Origin: Prevotella fusca JCM 17724
GTDB lineage: Bacteria; Bacteroidota; Bacteroidia; Bacteroidales; Bacteroidaceae
Direction: 5' to 3'
DNA: 64,000 nt
Assembly (NCBI RefSeq): GCF_001262015.1
Contig: NZ_CP012075.1
Span: 1,369,559-1,433,558, forward strand
The notes under the pieces are model-generated. The model did no database searches. It saw only the letters and a program-made list of their open reading frames with translations, and was not told where the DNA came from. Positions 25,632 to 34,868 of the stretch are shown piece after piece (the first letter of the stretch is position 1; each line of letters opens with the position of its first letter). Both the position numbers and the translations under genes were made by a program.

Positions 25632-26963
25632 TTACAAGTTCTCTGGAATCTGCTTCTTGGGCGTGATTCCTAATGTTTTCAGTCCTTCCAGGCGGCGGAC
25701 GATATTCCCCTTTCCCTCGTTGAGCTGTCCCTTTGCCTTGTTGAAATCTTGTTGTAGGCGTTCGATATTACTGCCTAACTTCAAAAAAGTCTCGCCGAAG
25801 GTGACGAACTTATCGTATAATTCATTGGACTGGTGGAGGATTTCCTCCACATTCTTTGTTATGCGGAAGTTCTGCCACATGGTGTGTGTCAGTTTCAATG
25901 CCATGAGCAGGTTGCTCGGACTGAGGATGATAATGTGCTTGCGGTAGGCGTATTGCAGGATGGAAGAATCGGTCTTCAAGGCTGCTGAATAGCCACTTTC
26001 ATAAGGGATGAACAGCAATACAAAGCCGATGCAGCCCGGTACAATCTTCTCGTAATTCTTGGCAGAAAGCTCGTCAATATGCTTCTTGACGGATGCAACG
26101 TGCTCCTTCATGTACCGCTCACGCTCGGCAGCATCTTCCTCTTTGACGGCAGCCTGATAAGCAGTCAGCGAAACCTTGGCATCAATTACAGCTCGCTCGT
26201 CATTCGGGAAAACGACAACGGCATCTGGACGGAGGTTGTTTCCATTCTCATCTTTGTAGTTCTCTTGCAGGAAATACTGCTGGTCCTTGATAAGACCACA
26301 GTCTTCCAGTGTCTTGTCGAGAATCATCTCTCCCCAGTCGCCCTGCATCTTGGAGTCGCCTTTGAGTGCTTGTGTGAGTGAAGCAGCATCATTGCCAATG
26401 CGTTCCGTCTGTTCACGGAGTTCCTTCACCGCACGTTCCTGGTCCTCACGCATGGCTTTGATGGTCAGCTCCTGTTCGGCATGCAGGCGTTTCATAGCCT
26501 CCTCAAAGGTCGTCTTTATCTCCGTCTTGTTGGCAGTGTTCTCCTTGCTGTTGTTCGTAACAGTCTGATTGAAAGCCTCCAAACGCTCTTTTAGCGGTGA
26601 GAGGAGCGCATCTAAGCGTTCCTTATCCGCCATATTCATCTTCTCACGGCTCTCAGCAAGCATCTGTGCAGCCATATTGCGCACCTCTTCCTGCAGCAGT
26701 CGGTTCTTTGCTTCAGTCTGTTTCTGTAGTTCGCTGCGTAGTTCCTCGCCGTGTTTCCGTTCTGTTTCTATCTGGTTCCGGCTACTCTCTTTCATCGCTG
26801 CGATGCGCTCGTCCACATTCTTCCGCTCCGTTTCAAGCTGACTGCGGAGTGCTGCCAGCTCCTCACCGGCTTTCCTTAATTCTTGTGTTGATTTGTTTTT
26901 CATCCACAGCAGCATGATGGTTGCGCCGATGATGATACCGAGAAGTATATAAATAATTGCCAT
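25632..26963 (-). CDS. rmuC: RmuC family DNA recombination protein
   Basis: The 443-residue product has an N-terminal transmembrane helix (about 3-20), a long coiled coil (about 30-190, Glu/Arg/Gln-rich) and the RmuC nuclease-like domain (about 200-420) with QGDWGEMILDKTLEDCGL, RPDAVVVFPN and ERAVIDAKVSL. RmuC limits inverted-repeat-driven rearrangement; the fold resembles restriction endonucleases (D/ExK-type, here IDAK). It lies 98 bp downstream of murF-alr on the same strand. Confidence 0.93.
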   Translation of the reverse strand: MAIIYILLGIIIGATIMLLWMKNKSTQELRKAGEELAALRSQLETERKNVDERIAAMKESSRNQIETERKHGEELRSELQKQTEAKNRLLQEEVRNMAAQMLAESREKMNMADKERLDALLSPLKERLEAFNQTVTNNSKENTANKTEIKTTFEEAMKRLHAEQELTIKAMREDQERAVKELREQTERIGNDAASLTQALKGDSKMQGDWGEMILDKTLEDCGLIKDQQYFLQENYKDENGNNLRPDAVVVFPNDERAVIDAKVSLTAYQAAVKEEDAAERERYMKEHVASVKKHIDELSAKNYEKIVPGCIGFVLLFIPYESGYSAALKTDSSILQYAYRKHIIILSPSNLLMALKLTHTMWQNFRITKNVEEILHQSNELYDKFVTFGETFLKLGSNIERLQQDFNKAKGQLNEGKGNIVRRLEGLKTLGITPKKQIPENL

Positions 26964-26974
26964 AATGAAAGAAA

Positions 26975-27019
26975 AGACCAGCCCCTCCCTATGGGGGAGA
27001 GGAGGGGAGAGGGGCTGGT
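26975..27019. terminator. GC-rich inverted repeat between murF-alr and rmuC
   Basis: ACCAGCCCCTCCC and GGGGAGAGGGGCTGGT form an imperfect stem. C/G-rich CTCCCC-type inverted repeats of this sort recur in the window (a relative is at 36262), so it may be a repeat element as well as an attenuating stem. Confidence 0.45.
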
Positions 27020-27061
27020 ATGTGTGGTTTGATGTGGTATGTTTTTCTTTTTTCTTCTTTT

Positions 27062-29542
27062 TTAATCCTGGAAGTAAACCCTCTTTACACGGTTACTGAT
27101 GGTTGTAAGAACTTCGTAAGGGATGGTGCCGAGGGTATCACTGAGGACAGTGACAGGGAGGTTGTCGCCAAAGATTTCGACACTGTCGCCTTCCTTACAG
27201 TCGATACCAGTAACATCAATCATGGCTACATCCATACAGATATTGCCGACATACTCTGCCTTCTGACCATTCACCAGACAATGACAGTGACGATTGCCAA
27301 GATGGCGGTTCAAGCCGTCAGCATATCCGATTGGGATTGCCGCAATCAGGCTGTCATGCTCAATAACACCCTTGCGAGAGTAGCCTATGGATTCACCTGC
27401 AGCAACATGACGCAGTTGTAGAATGGTAGTCTTGAGAGTAGACACGTTGTTGATAATCTTGTTAGTACGTGGATTGATACCGTACAATCCTAAGCCTAAC
27501 CGGCACATATCCAATTGATGTTCGGGGAAATGTTCAATGCCTGAAGAGTTATCCATGTGACGGATTATCTTATGACTGAAAGCTGCCTGCAGCTTCTTGC
27601 TGCCCTCGTCAAAGAGTGCAAACTGACGTTCAGAGAAGTCATCGAAGCTGTCAGCATCAGAGCCGACAAAGTGAGAGAAGACCGAACGGGGGATGATAGC
27701 ATTCTGATGCTTCAACCGGTTAATCAGTTCATCCATATCCTTCTGTGGGTCAAAGCCCAGTCGGTGCATACCTGTATCCAGTTTTATATGCACAGGGAAG
27801 CCTGTGATACCCTCCTTCTGTGCCGCCTTTACGAGTGCATCCAGAAGTCGGAAGCTATATACTTCCGGCTCAAGGTCGTAGTCGAAGAGCGTCTTGAAGG
27901 AACTCATCTCCGGATTCATAATCATTATATTGCTTGTGATACCGTTCTTACGGAGTGTTACACCCTCATCAGCAACAGCCACGGCAAGATAGTCGACACG
28001 GTGGTCCTGCAAGGTCTTGGCAATCTCTACAGCTCCAGCACCATAGCCGTCAGCCTTAATCATACATACCAGCTTGGTCTCTGCTTTTAGGAAAGAGCGA
28101 TACCAGTTGAGGTTATCAACAACGGCATTGAGGTTCACTTCCAAAACTGTTTCGTGTACCTTCTTTACCAAGAGTTCTGTCAGACGGTCAAAACCGAACT
28201 GTCGGGCACCTTTCAACAGGATAACTTCATCGTGTAAATCGGCGAACACGTCGCTGTGAATAAAGGCATTGACGGTAGCAAAGAAATGCTTTTTACCCAA
28301 GTGTTTGAAGGCAGAACGCTGTGCCAGCAGCCCTTCACCGATACCGATGAACTTCTCAACACCACGTTTCTCACACAGGAATGCCACCTTATTATAAAGG
28401 TCTTTATCCGTGTCGCCACTCTGCAGAATATCGCTCAGAATCAGTGTGCGCCTGCGACCCTTGTGGTCAGGACGACGGTTCATGAAGTCAAGTGCAATAT
28501 CCAGAGAATTGAAGTCAGAGTTGTAGGAGTCGTTAATGAGCGTACATCCGTGCTGTCCTTCCTTCACCTCCAGGCGCATAGCTACTGGCTCCAGTTGTGC
28601 CATCCGCTCGCTGAGAACAGCAGGGGTGATGCCCAGGTGGAGTGATACGACAGCACAGGTGATGGAGTTTTCAACGCTGGCTTCATCAATGAATGGCAAC
28701 TTGTATTGTCCTTCTGTCTTGCCTTTCCATATATAGTCAATGGTGGTTTCAACATCTTTCTTGTCAATTGATTTGATGTAGAAAGCCGCATTTTCATCCT
28801 TTTCAGACCAGCTCAGCTTCTCTCCTTTGTAGTCATATCCTGCCAGACAACTGTTCATCATCTCGTCATCCAGCGAGTAAACTATAGCCAGTGTGTCGTG
28901 AAAGAGCTTCAGCTTCTCTTTACATTTAGCCTCAACAGAGGGGAAATTCTCCTGATGTGCTGTGCCGAGCGTGGTAAATACGCCGATAGTCGGCTGGATA
29001 ATATCATGCAATGCCATCATTTCACCCGGCAGACTGATGCCCGCTTCAAACACACCTACCTGTGTGTTCTCGTTCAGCAACAGTACTGACAAGGGCACAC
29101 CAATCTGGGAATTATAGCTGCGAGGTGAGCGTGTGACCACCATCTGCGGAGAAAGCAACTGATAAAGCCACTCCTTAACCATCGTCTTGCCATTGGATCC
29201 CGTAATACCCACAATCGGAATCAGGTATTCATCACGATGACGTTCAGCCAGTCTCTGGAGTGCTTCCAGCGAACCGACTACTTTAAGGAAGTTAGATTCG
29301 GGGTAGCGTGTAGCCCAGTTGTCCGGCACTGTTTCCACGACAAAGTTTCTCACACCCCTTGCATAGAGTTCAGGGATATAGTTATGTCCGTCGTTGCGCT
29401 CGGACTTGAGGGCAAAGAACAAGGTTTCTTCAGGGAAACACAGGGAACGGCTGTCGGTAAGTACAAAGCTGATGTTTGCATCCTTATCGCCATAACGGCG
29501 TGCACCAATGAGCGTCGTTACTTTCTCAATAGTATAATTCAT
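27062..29542 (-). CDS. Bifunctional MurF ligase and alanine racemase
   Basis: The 826-residue fusion starts at MNYTIEKVTTLIG (29542); the frame is open to 29575, but the added residues are not conserved. Residues 1-450 are MurF, which adds D-Ala-D-Ala to the UDP-MurNAc tripeptide, with the ATP loop GITGSNGKT (residues 112-120). Residues 460-826 are alanine racemase, with PLP Lys496 in MIKADGYGAG. The fusion makes D-Ala and uses D-Ala-D-Ala in one polypeptide and is a known Bacteroidota arrangement. A -7 box lies at 29573. Confidence 0.95.
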   Translation of the reverse strand: MNYTIEKVTTLIGARRYGDKDANISFVLTDSRSLCFPEETLFFALKSERNDGHNYIPELYARGVRNFVVETVPDNWATRYPESNFLKVVGSLEALQRLAERHRDEYLIPIVGITGSNGKTMVKEWLYQLLSPQMVVTRSPRSYNSQIGVPLSVLLLNENTQVGVFEAGISLPGEMMALHDIIQPTIGVFTTLGTAHQENFPSVEAKCKEKLKLFHDTLAIVYSLDDEMMNSCLAGYDYKGEKLSWSEKDENAAFYIKSIDKKDVETTIDYIWKGKTEGQYKLPFIDEASVENSITCAVVSLHLGITPAVLSERMAQLEPVAMRLEVKEGQHGCTLINDSYNSDFNSLDIALDFMNRRPDHKGRRRTLILSDILQSGDTDKDLYNKVAFLCEKRGVEKFIGIGEGLLAQRSAFKHLGKKHFFATVNAFIHSDVFADLHDEVILLKGARQFGFDRLTELLVKKVHETVLEVNLNAVVDNLNWYRSFLKAETKLVCMIKADGYGAGAVEIAKTLQDHRVDYLAVAVADEGVTLRKNGITSNIMIMNPEMSSFKTLFDYDLEPEVYSFRLLDALVKAAQKEGITGFPVHIKLDTGMHRLGFDPQKDMDELINRLKHQNAIIPRSVFSHFVGSDADSFDDFSERQFALFDEGSKKLQAAFSHKIIRHMDNSSGIEHFPEHQLDMCRLGLGLYGINPRTNKIINNVSTLKTTILQLRHVAAGESIGYSRKGVIEHDSLIAAIPIGYADGLNRHLGNRHCHCLVNGQKAEYVGNICMDVAMIDVTGIDCKEGDSVEIFGDNLPVTVLSDTLGTIPYEVLTTISNRVKRVYFQD

Positions 29543-29572
29543 TACTATTCTATAATTGTTTTTAATCTTATG

Positions 29573-29580
29573 CAAAGGTA
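29573..29580 (-). promoter_or_regulatory. Promoter -7 box for murF-alr
   Basis: Read on the minus strand: TACCTTTG followed by CATA, 31 bp upstream of the chosen start at 29542. It overlaps the first codons of the longer frame, which supports the shorter start. Confidence 0.6.
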
Positions 29581-29625
29581 ATGAAAACTCTTAATACAGC
29601 CTATCTTCCACGCTGTTTTTTCGTC

Positions 29626-30075
29626 TTATCGTTTAAGATAATATCGGCGGGAACAGTCCGGGCAGAGTCCTTTCACCATATAATTGACGGATGACTGTTC
29701 GTATCCTACAGGCAGATTCACCTGTGGGACAGGAATATCGTTCAGACAGAAAGTGTGCTGACACCTCTCACAATAGAAGTGTACGTGTATGTCATCATCT
29801 TCTTCCGCATTACGGCTCAGGCACAGCTCGTACCGCACAACGTCATTACCATCCTCAAGCTGATGCACGAGGTGATGGTCCTTGAAGAGCGACAGCGTGC
29901 GGAAAATATTGGACTTGTCAATGGTCTGAATCTTTGCTTCCAGCTCCTTCATCGAAGATGGAGAGTCAAGTCCAGACAATGTTCGTGCTATGAGAATGCG
30001 GTTAGCGGTCAATCTGATTCCATGTGTCTTCAGCAGCTGTTCTATCTGCTTGTCATTCATTTCTTCCATTGTCAT
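29626..30075 (-). CDS. Fur-family metal-responsive repressor
   Basis: The 149-residue regulator has an N-terminal winged helix (about 8-85, with GIRLTANRILIARTLS and KSNIFRTLSLF) and a C-terminal domain with HVHFYCERC and GLCPDCSRRYY, two CxxC pairs that bind structural zinc. It may sense Fe, Zn or peroxide; these are not distinguishable here. Its ATG overlaps the GSCFA stop by 4 bp, so they share an operon. It could control the iron-type uptake locus at 49179, which is inference. Confidence 0.9.
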   Translation of the reverse strand: MTMEEMNDKQIEQLLKTHGIRLTANRILIARTLSGLDSPSSMKELEAKIQTIDKSNIFRTLSLFKDHHLVHQLEDGNDVVRYELCLSRNAEEDDDIHVHFYCERCQHTFCLNDIPVPQVNLPVGYEQSSVNYMVKGLCPDCSRRYYLKR

Positions 30076-30884
30076 AAATTCAGTTTCAAATTAGGGTATT
30101 TCAGTTTCAGTTTTATTACTGTTTCTTTTGTTTTCTGTAGAAAGTTACGATATGCTTCCGACTCAGGATTGAACGGACGGTGCCCCAGTGCCTCCTTGAC
30201 GGGTCGCCATTCTTCCAGAAACGACTTGGCTTCTGCGGAGAAACAGGTATCTACAAGCCGTTCCCATATATACTCAACAGCCTGTTCGTTGGGGTGCAGC
30301 ATATCTGCTTTATAGAAACGGTAGTCACGCAGTTCATCATTCACAATCTCGTAGGCAGGAAAGTAATAGACCGTTTCTCCTTGTTCCTTCATCAGTTTGT
30401 CGGCAGCCAGCAGTAGTACTGCCTTCGACAGCTGACTTCCGTGGTAGCCGTATTTGGCATAACGGATTGGACTGACAGTGAGGATAATCCGGATCTTAGG
30501 ATTGGCTTGTTGTAGTAATGTGATAGCCTCGCAGAGTGCATCAGAACATTCTTCAATCGTAAGTTCCCGTTCTTCAAACAACCGATGCGGACGTTTCTTG
30601 CAGTTATCAACAATCTCGCCTGTTGCCCGTTCCACATAGACGTGGTTTGTTCCTAAGGTAAACATGGCTGTGTCAAAGTTGCAGTTCTCCATCTTTTTCA
30701 CCGTATGCAGGACTGATACGGGGTTATACATCACGCCGAAAGGATTTACCATAGCACGGAACTGCTCTTCCTGGAACCGCTTGCCAATGTTGTCGGCAAA
30801 GCATGAACCAACGAAAAGAATCCGTTCACAAGGTTCTATTTTAAATGCCGGATGGGGTATGTTGACGATTGTTCTAAACTCCAT
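30072..30884 (-). CDS. GSCFA domain protein
   Basis: The 270-residue product has the namesake motif FVGSCFADNIG (residues 24-34), then PFGVMYNP and TLGTNHVY and later VSPIRY and MLHPNEQAVEYIW, the SGNH-hydrolase-like blocks of this Bacteroidota family (predicted Ser and His in blocks I and V). The substrate is unknown; an acyl or glycan esterase is plausible. It is first in an operon with the Fur-family gene. Its promoter is so close that the mRNA may be leaderless. Confidence 0.9.
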   Translation of the reverse strand: MEFRTIVNIPHPAFKIEPCERILFVGSCFADNIGKRFQEEQFRAMVNPFGVMYNPVSVLHTVKKMENCNFDTAMFTLGTNHVYVERATGEIVDNCKKRPHRLFEERELTIEECSDALCEAITLLQQANPKIRIILTVSPIRYAKYGYHGSQLSKAVLLLAADKLMKEQGETVYYFPAYEIVNDELRDYRFYKADMLHPNEQAVEYIWERLVDTCFSAEAKSFLEEWRPVKEALGHRPFNPESEAYRNFLQKTKETVIKLKLKYPNLKLNL

Positions 30885-30889
30885 AGTCG

Positions 30890-30897
30890 CAAAGTTA
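30890..30897 (-). promoter_or_regulatory. Promoter -7 box for the GSCFA-fur operon
   Basis: On the minus strand TAACTTTG ends only 5 bp before the ATG, so transcription would start at or inside the start codon region. Confidence 0.5.
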
Positions 30898-31014
30898 ACA
30901 AAAATAAGAGAGAGAACCTATCACTAAAGAATATTTTTCATACTTTTTGTTTGCTTAAATATTCTTGTTAAATAAATATTCTGTCAGATGATGTTCCTTT
31001 TCATATATTATTTG

Positions 31015-31022
31015 TATATTTG
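31015..31022 (+). promoter_or_regulatory. Promoter -7 box for the DUF3791-Nudix pair
   Basis: TATATTTG followed by CCAT matches TAnnTTTG, 40 bp upstream of the ATG at 31063. Confidence 0.55.
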
Positions 31023-31062
31023 CCATACGTATGAATTTATCGTTTTTAAGTTAAGTAATGGT

Positions 31063-31275
31063 ATGGATAAAAAGACGTTAGAATTTGTTACTTATTGCAT
31101 TGGTAAGTTGTCGGTAATGTTGAAACTGCCGCAGCAAGAAGTGTATCGTAGGCTGAAAACCTCTGGTATACTGGATGAATATGTTGTTCCTTCTTATGAT
31201 GTCTTACATACCTTCGGCTCTCGTTACTTAATGGAAGATTTGACAGATTATATGAATGAGAAAAGAGTTTTGTAA
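31063..31275 (+). CDS. DUF3791 family small protein
   Basis: The 70-residue product starts at MDKKTLEFVTYCIG and carries the family core LKLPQQEVYRRLKTSGILDEYVVPSYDVLHT. Members are often found next to DUF3990-type toxins and are suspected antitoxin components; no such partner is here. The frame is open to 30988, but the promoter at 31015 excludes that start. It ends 15 bp before the Nudix gene. Confidence 0.75.
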   Translation: MDKKTLEFVTYCIGKLSVMLKLPQQEVYRRLKTSGILDEYVVPSYDVLHTFGSRYLMEDLTDYMNEKRVL

Positions 31276-31290
31276 ATAAAGAGACAATAA

Positions 31291-31725
31291 ATGTACACAT
31301 ACCAATATCCGCACCCAGCCGTAACGGCTGACTGTCTTGTCTTTGCACGCACTGAAGAGGGAATGAAACTGCTGTTGATACAGCGGAAGAATGAACCTTG
31401 CAAAGAGAAATGGGCTTTCCCGGGAGGCTTTATGAATATTGACGAGACGACCGTTGATGCTGCCCGTCGTGAACTGGAGGAAGAAACAGGACTGGTGGTT
31501 GGCGACTTACATCGTGTTGGCGTCTTTGATGCCGTTGACCGTGATCCACGCGAGCGAATCATAACAGTGGCTTATTATACGATTCTTGATAAGCCTGCTG
31601 AAGTCAGTGGGTTGGATGATGCAGCACAAGCAAAGTGGTTCCTATTGACAGAACTCCCCGAATTGGCTTTCGATCATGACGAAGTGCTCAAGGAGGCTTT
31701 GAGCGTGATGGGGCTTCATAGATAG
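31291..31725 (+). CDS. Nudix hydrolase
   Basis: The 144-residue enzyme has a complete Nudix box: GFMNIDE, seven residues, then RELEEETGL (about residues 50-72), which binds metal and diphosphate. DCLVFA and the tail LPELAFDH are typical of the ADP-ribose/NADH pyrophosphatase-like subgroup, but substrate cannot be assigned. It is co-transcribed with the DUF3791 gene and followed by a strong hairpin. Confidence 0.92.
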   Translation: MYTYQYPHPAVTADCLVFARTEEGMKLLLIQRKNEPCKEKWAFPGGFMNIDETTVDAARRELEEETGLVVGDLHRVGVFDAVDRDPRERIITVAYYTILDKPAEVSGLDDAAQAKWFLLTELPELAFDHDEVLKEALSVMGLHR

Positions 31726-31770
31726 ATTGTAAGAAGATATAAAAAGATTTTAAAAGGAAGCTATATGATT

Positions 31771-31812
31771 GCAAGCAGCTTTGAGAAAAACTCAGAGCTG
31801 CTTGCATTGTTA
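31771..31812. terminator. Terminator after the Nudix gene
   Basis: GCAAGCAGCTTTGAG pairs with CTCAGAGCTGCTTGC around AAAAA with one G-T pair, followed by a T-rich run. It also suits the minus-strand small gene at 31822. Confidence 0.8.
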
Positions 31813-31821
31813 TTTTTAATA

Positions 31822-31986
31822 CTATTTCTTCTTTGGAGACACAGAAAGATTAAGCAGTCTATAAAGCCCCCAAGTACTTATAATCTGTAGTATAATAATG
31901 GGGATTGTGGGTTTAAGCTCTGTTCCTAATAATAACAGAGCGTTGCCAACTATGTAGATAGATAAAATCAAGAAAGCTCTTTTCAT
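31822..31986 (-). CDS. 54-residue small membrane protein
   Basis: The sequence MKRAFLILSIYIVGNALLLL followed by GTELKP and a second hydrophobic run IPIIILQIISTWG gives two helices with a short turn and a basic tail ending SPKKK. The gene lies between the Nudix terminator and the family C array. Topology suggests a small inner-membrane protein; no family is recognised. Confidence 0.6.
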   Translation of the reverse strand: MKRAFLILSIYIVGNALLLLGTELKPTIPIIILQIISTWGLYRLLNLSVSPKKK

Positions 31987-32230
31987 GTTAATTGGTTTTT
32001 AATTATAAGTAGATGCTGTTTGCAAATATAATCTATATAGTTGAATGCACCAAAAATATTCTTTGTTTTTAATGCGAAACAGAATGGTTTTGTTATAATG
32101 GGCTCTTAAAAGTAATTTTTAACCGCATAAGTGTTTTGATTTGTTTCATATTAAAAGATAAGGGGCGGTTGATAGAAGAGCTTAATTCCATAATCTGTTG
32201 TCTTAATAACTGCATGTAGCGAATTATTTT

Positions 32231-32318
32231 CATGAAAAAAAATATTTTTTGTCGTGAAAATAAATATTTCTTTTCATGAAAATAAATTCTTTTTATCGTG
32301 AAAATAATTCCGAGTTTG
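32231..32318 (+). repeat. 22-bp tandem repeat array, family C
   Basis: Units start at 32231, 32253, 32275 and 32297, exactly 22 bp apart, and begin C(A/G)TGAAAATAAAT with T-rich ends; the ATGAAAA and GTGAAAA forms alternate. It ends 4 bp before the hppA stop, in the otherwise empty stretch 31987-32321. Confidence 0.8.
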
Positions 32319-32321
32319 TTG

Positions 32322-34529
32322 TTATAGGAAGGCTATGGTAAGACCTGCCATCACGATGCTGACCATACTCATCAGCTTGATAAGGATGTTAAGCGATGGA
32401 CCAGATGTGTCTTTGAAGGGGTCGCCAACGGTATCACCGACAATCGTTGCCTTGTGGGAATCGGAGCCTTTACCACCGAAGTTGCCTTCTTCGACATACT
32501 TCTTCGCATTGTCCCATGCGCCACCAGCATTCGACATGAATACGGCAAGGGTGAAGCCTGCTGCCAATCCGCCAACCAATAACCCTAATACGCCTGCCAC
32601 ACCGAGTAGAAGACCTACGATAACAGGGATGATGATGGCTAAAAGTGATGGGATAATCATTTCGTGCTGCGCACTTTGTGTACTGATTTCCACGCATCGT
32701 CCATAGTCTGGTGTGCCTGTTCCTTCCAATATTCCTTTAATCTCACGGAACTGACGACGCACCTCTTCCACCATCTTTCCTGCAGCTCTACCCACTGCAC
32801 CCATCGTGAGTCCGCAGAAGAGGAAGGCTGCCATGGCACCGATGAAAGCACCGACAAGTACCTTCGGATTCATCAGGTTTACTTGGAAGTAGTTCATGAA
32901 GTCTGGAATCGTTGCCTTTGTTGCGTCAATAGTTTCGCCCGCAACATTAGTCATCTGTACGCCAACACGTGCCATAGCAATCTTGATTTCTTCGATATAG
33001 GAAGCCAACAGTGCCAAAGCTGTGAGTGCAGCCGAACCGATAGCAAAGCCCTTACCTGTTGCAGCTGTGGTATTGCCTAATGCGTCAAGGGCATCTGTGC
33101 GGTGGCGCACTTCCTCTCCTAACTCGCTCATTTCAGCGTTACCGCCGGCGTTGTCGGCAATCGGTCCGTAGGCATCTGTCGCTAAGGTGATACCCAAGGT
33201 TGAGAGCATGCCGACCGCAGCAATACCGATACCATAAAGTCCGTGCTGGATGGAGACAGCCGACATGGACATGTCAAAGCCGTTGGCACAGAGATAACTC
33301 AGCATGATTGCTATGGAAATAGAAAGGACAGGAACGCAGGTGGAAATCATACCTGTACCGATACCTTTTATAATTACTGTTGCCGAACCTGTCTGACTCG
33401 CCTCAGAAATAGCCTTTGTTGGCATGTAGCTTTGGGAAGTATAGTACTCCGTTGCCTGACCGATGATAACACCAGCAGCCAAACCAGCAATGACAGAGAA
33501 ACTGACACCGAGCCAATTCTCCAAGCCTAAGAGGTAGAGAATCAGGAAGCTGGCAGCAGCGATGAGTACGGCAGCCGTGTTTGTGCCGAGTCCCAGGGCG
33601 TGGAGGAGGTCCTTCATCGTCGCTCCCTCCTTCGTTCTTACGAGGAAGATACCGAGCAAACTAAGGAAAACACCCACGGCAGCGATGAGCATCGGAGCAA
33701 TGACGGCACGCAACTGCATATCGCCTGATGAGGCTGCAAAGGCGGTTGCACCCAAGGCTGCGGTGGAAAGAATCGAACCGCAGTAGCTCTCGTATAGGTC
33801 GGCACCCATACCCGCCACGTCACCCACGTTGTCGCCCACGTTGTCGGCAATCGTTGCAGGGTTGCGTGGGTCGTCTTCAGGGATGTTGGCTTCGACCTTA
33901 CCCACAAGGTCAGCACCCACGTCAGCAGCCTTTGTATAGATACCGCCACCCACACGGGCAAACAAAGCCTGTGTAGATGCACCCATACCGAAAGTCAGCA
34001 TCGTTGTCGTGATGGTGATGAGCATTTCGCTCGTTGTCATCTTGTCTGAATAGAACCAGGTGAGAATGATGAACCACAGGGCTATGTCTAACAAGCCTAA
34101 TCCTACGACCACCAGTCCCATGACTGCTCCCGAACGGAAGGCAATCTTGAGTCCGTCGTTGAGTCCCTTACGTGCTGCATTGGCTGTTCTTGCACTGGCG
34201 TAGGTTGCTGTTTTCATACCGAAGAAACCAGCAAGACCAGAGAAGAAACCTCCTGTCAGGAAGGCAAAGGGTACCCATTCGTTCTGGGCATTGAAGCCGT
34301 ATGCCATGACGGAGAAGACGATCGCAAGGACGATAAAAACAATCAGGACAACCTTGTATTGCTGTTTCAGATACGCCATTGCTCCCCGACGTACATATTC
34401 AGCAATCTCGATCATACGGGGTGTGCCTTCATCGGCTTTGATCATGGACTTGAAGAAGTACCATGCCATTCCCAATGCGCACACGGAAGCAATGGGAATG
34501 AGCCAGAATACTTGTGGGATATATTCCAT
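32322..34529 (-). CDS. hppA: Membrane-bound ion-translocating pyrophosphatase
   Basis: The 735-residue protein has about 16 transmembrane helices and the substrate-binding motifs [19 protein letters not shown] (about residues 210-230) and [17 protein letters not shown] (about 690-710). It couples pyrophosphate hydrolysis to ion pumping across the inner membrane. [10 protein letters not shown] has Ala where K+-independent pumps have Lys, so K+-dependence is predicted; H+ versus Na+ transport cannot be read with certainty. The 5' end and promoter are duplicated at 36044-36233. Confidence 0.95.
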   Translation of the reverse strand: MEYIPQVFWLIPIASVCALGMAWYFFKSMIKADEGTPRMIEIAEYVRRGAMAYLKQQYKVVLIVFIVLAIVFSVMAYGFNAQNEWVPFAFLTGGFFSGLAGFFGMKTATYASARTANAARKGLNDGLKIAFRSGAVMGLVVVGLGLLDIALWFIILTWFYSDKMTTSEMLITITTTMLTFGMGASTQALFARVGGGIYTKAADVGADLVGKVEANIPEDDPRNPATIADNVGDNVGDVAGMGADLYESYCGSILSTAALGATAFAASSGDMQLRAVIAPMLIAAVGVFLSLLGIFLVRTKEGATMKDLLHALGLGTNTAAVLIAAASFLILYLLGLENWLGVSFSVIAGLAAGVIIGQATEYYTSQSYMPTKAISEASQTGSATVIIKGIGTGMISTCVPVLSISIAIMLSYLCANGFDMSMSAVSIQHGLYGIGIAAVGMLSTLGITLATDAYGPIADNAGGNAEMSELGEEVRHRTDALDALGNTTAATGKGFAIGSAALTALALLASYIEEIKIAMARVGVQMTNVAGETIDATKATIPDFMNYFQVNLMNPKVLVGAFIGAMAAFLFCGLTMGAVGRAAGKMVEEVRRQFREIKGILEGTGTPDYGRCVEISTQSAQHEMIIPSLLAIIIPVIVGLLLGVAGVLGLLVGGLAAGFTLAVFMSNAGGAWDNAKKYVEEGNFGGKGSDSHKATIVGDTVGDPFKDTSGPSLNILIKLMSMVSIVMAGLTIAFL

Positions 34530-34603
34530 AATTCAATACATTTAGGTTATGTAATAGATTTTACTTACTTGTTCGCAAATATATAAAAAAATATTGATAG
34601 CAA
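34414..34603. repeat. 190-bp direct repeat, left copy (hppA 5' end and promoter)
   Basis: This stretch, holding the first 38 codons of hppA, its leader and promoter, recurs at 36044-36233 at a constant offset of 1630 bp with three mismatches. The two copies bound the RES-domain gene segment. Confidence 0.95.
34576..34583 (-). promoter_or_regulatory. Promoter -7 box for hppA
   Basis: On the minus strand TATATTTG followed by CGAAC, 47 bp upstream of the ATG at 34529. Confidence 0.6.
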
Positions 34604-34679
34604 GTCTGTTTTACTTTTTTTCTTATAATTTGATGGTGAAAAATATTATCATAGGGGTAATTTTCTTATTTTTTATTGT

Positions 34680-34687
34680 TACTTTTG
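34680..34687 (+). promoter_or_regulatory. Promoter -7 box for the RES-domain gene
   Basis: TACTTTTG followed by CAAC matches TAnnTTTG. The leader to the ATG at 34869 is about 180 nt and includes an inverted repeat at 34758. Confidence 0.5.
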
Positions 34688-34757
34688 CAACCCTGCGTAG
34701 AATTGTACTATATGTTTTTTCACTATAATGCTAGTGAAAACTCTATAGAGGGCAAAA

Positions 34758-34784
34758 CTCTGAGGAATTTATTGTTCCTCAGAG
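34758..34784. other. Inverted repeat in the RES gene leader
   Basis: CTCTGAGGAA and TTCCTCAGAG are perfect 10-bp arms around a 7-bp loop. There is no T-run, so it is more likely an operator or mRNA stem controlling the RES gene than a terminator. Confidence 0.55.
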
Positions 34785-34868
34785 ACTTGTAAAAACATTA
34801 ACAATAAGTTGGTTTTTTCGTTGCGGAATTAAGGATGAATACTATTTAACATTTTATTTTTAAAAGAT

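Noticed and set aside
25579..25947. Plus-strand frames across the rmuC gene
   Set aside because: They are antisense shadows of RmuC, whose domain signatures are clear.
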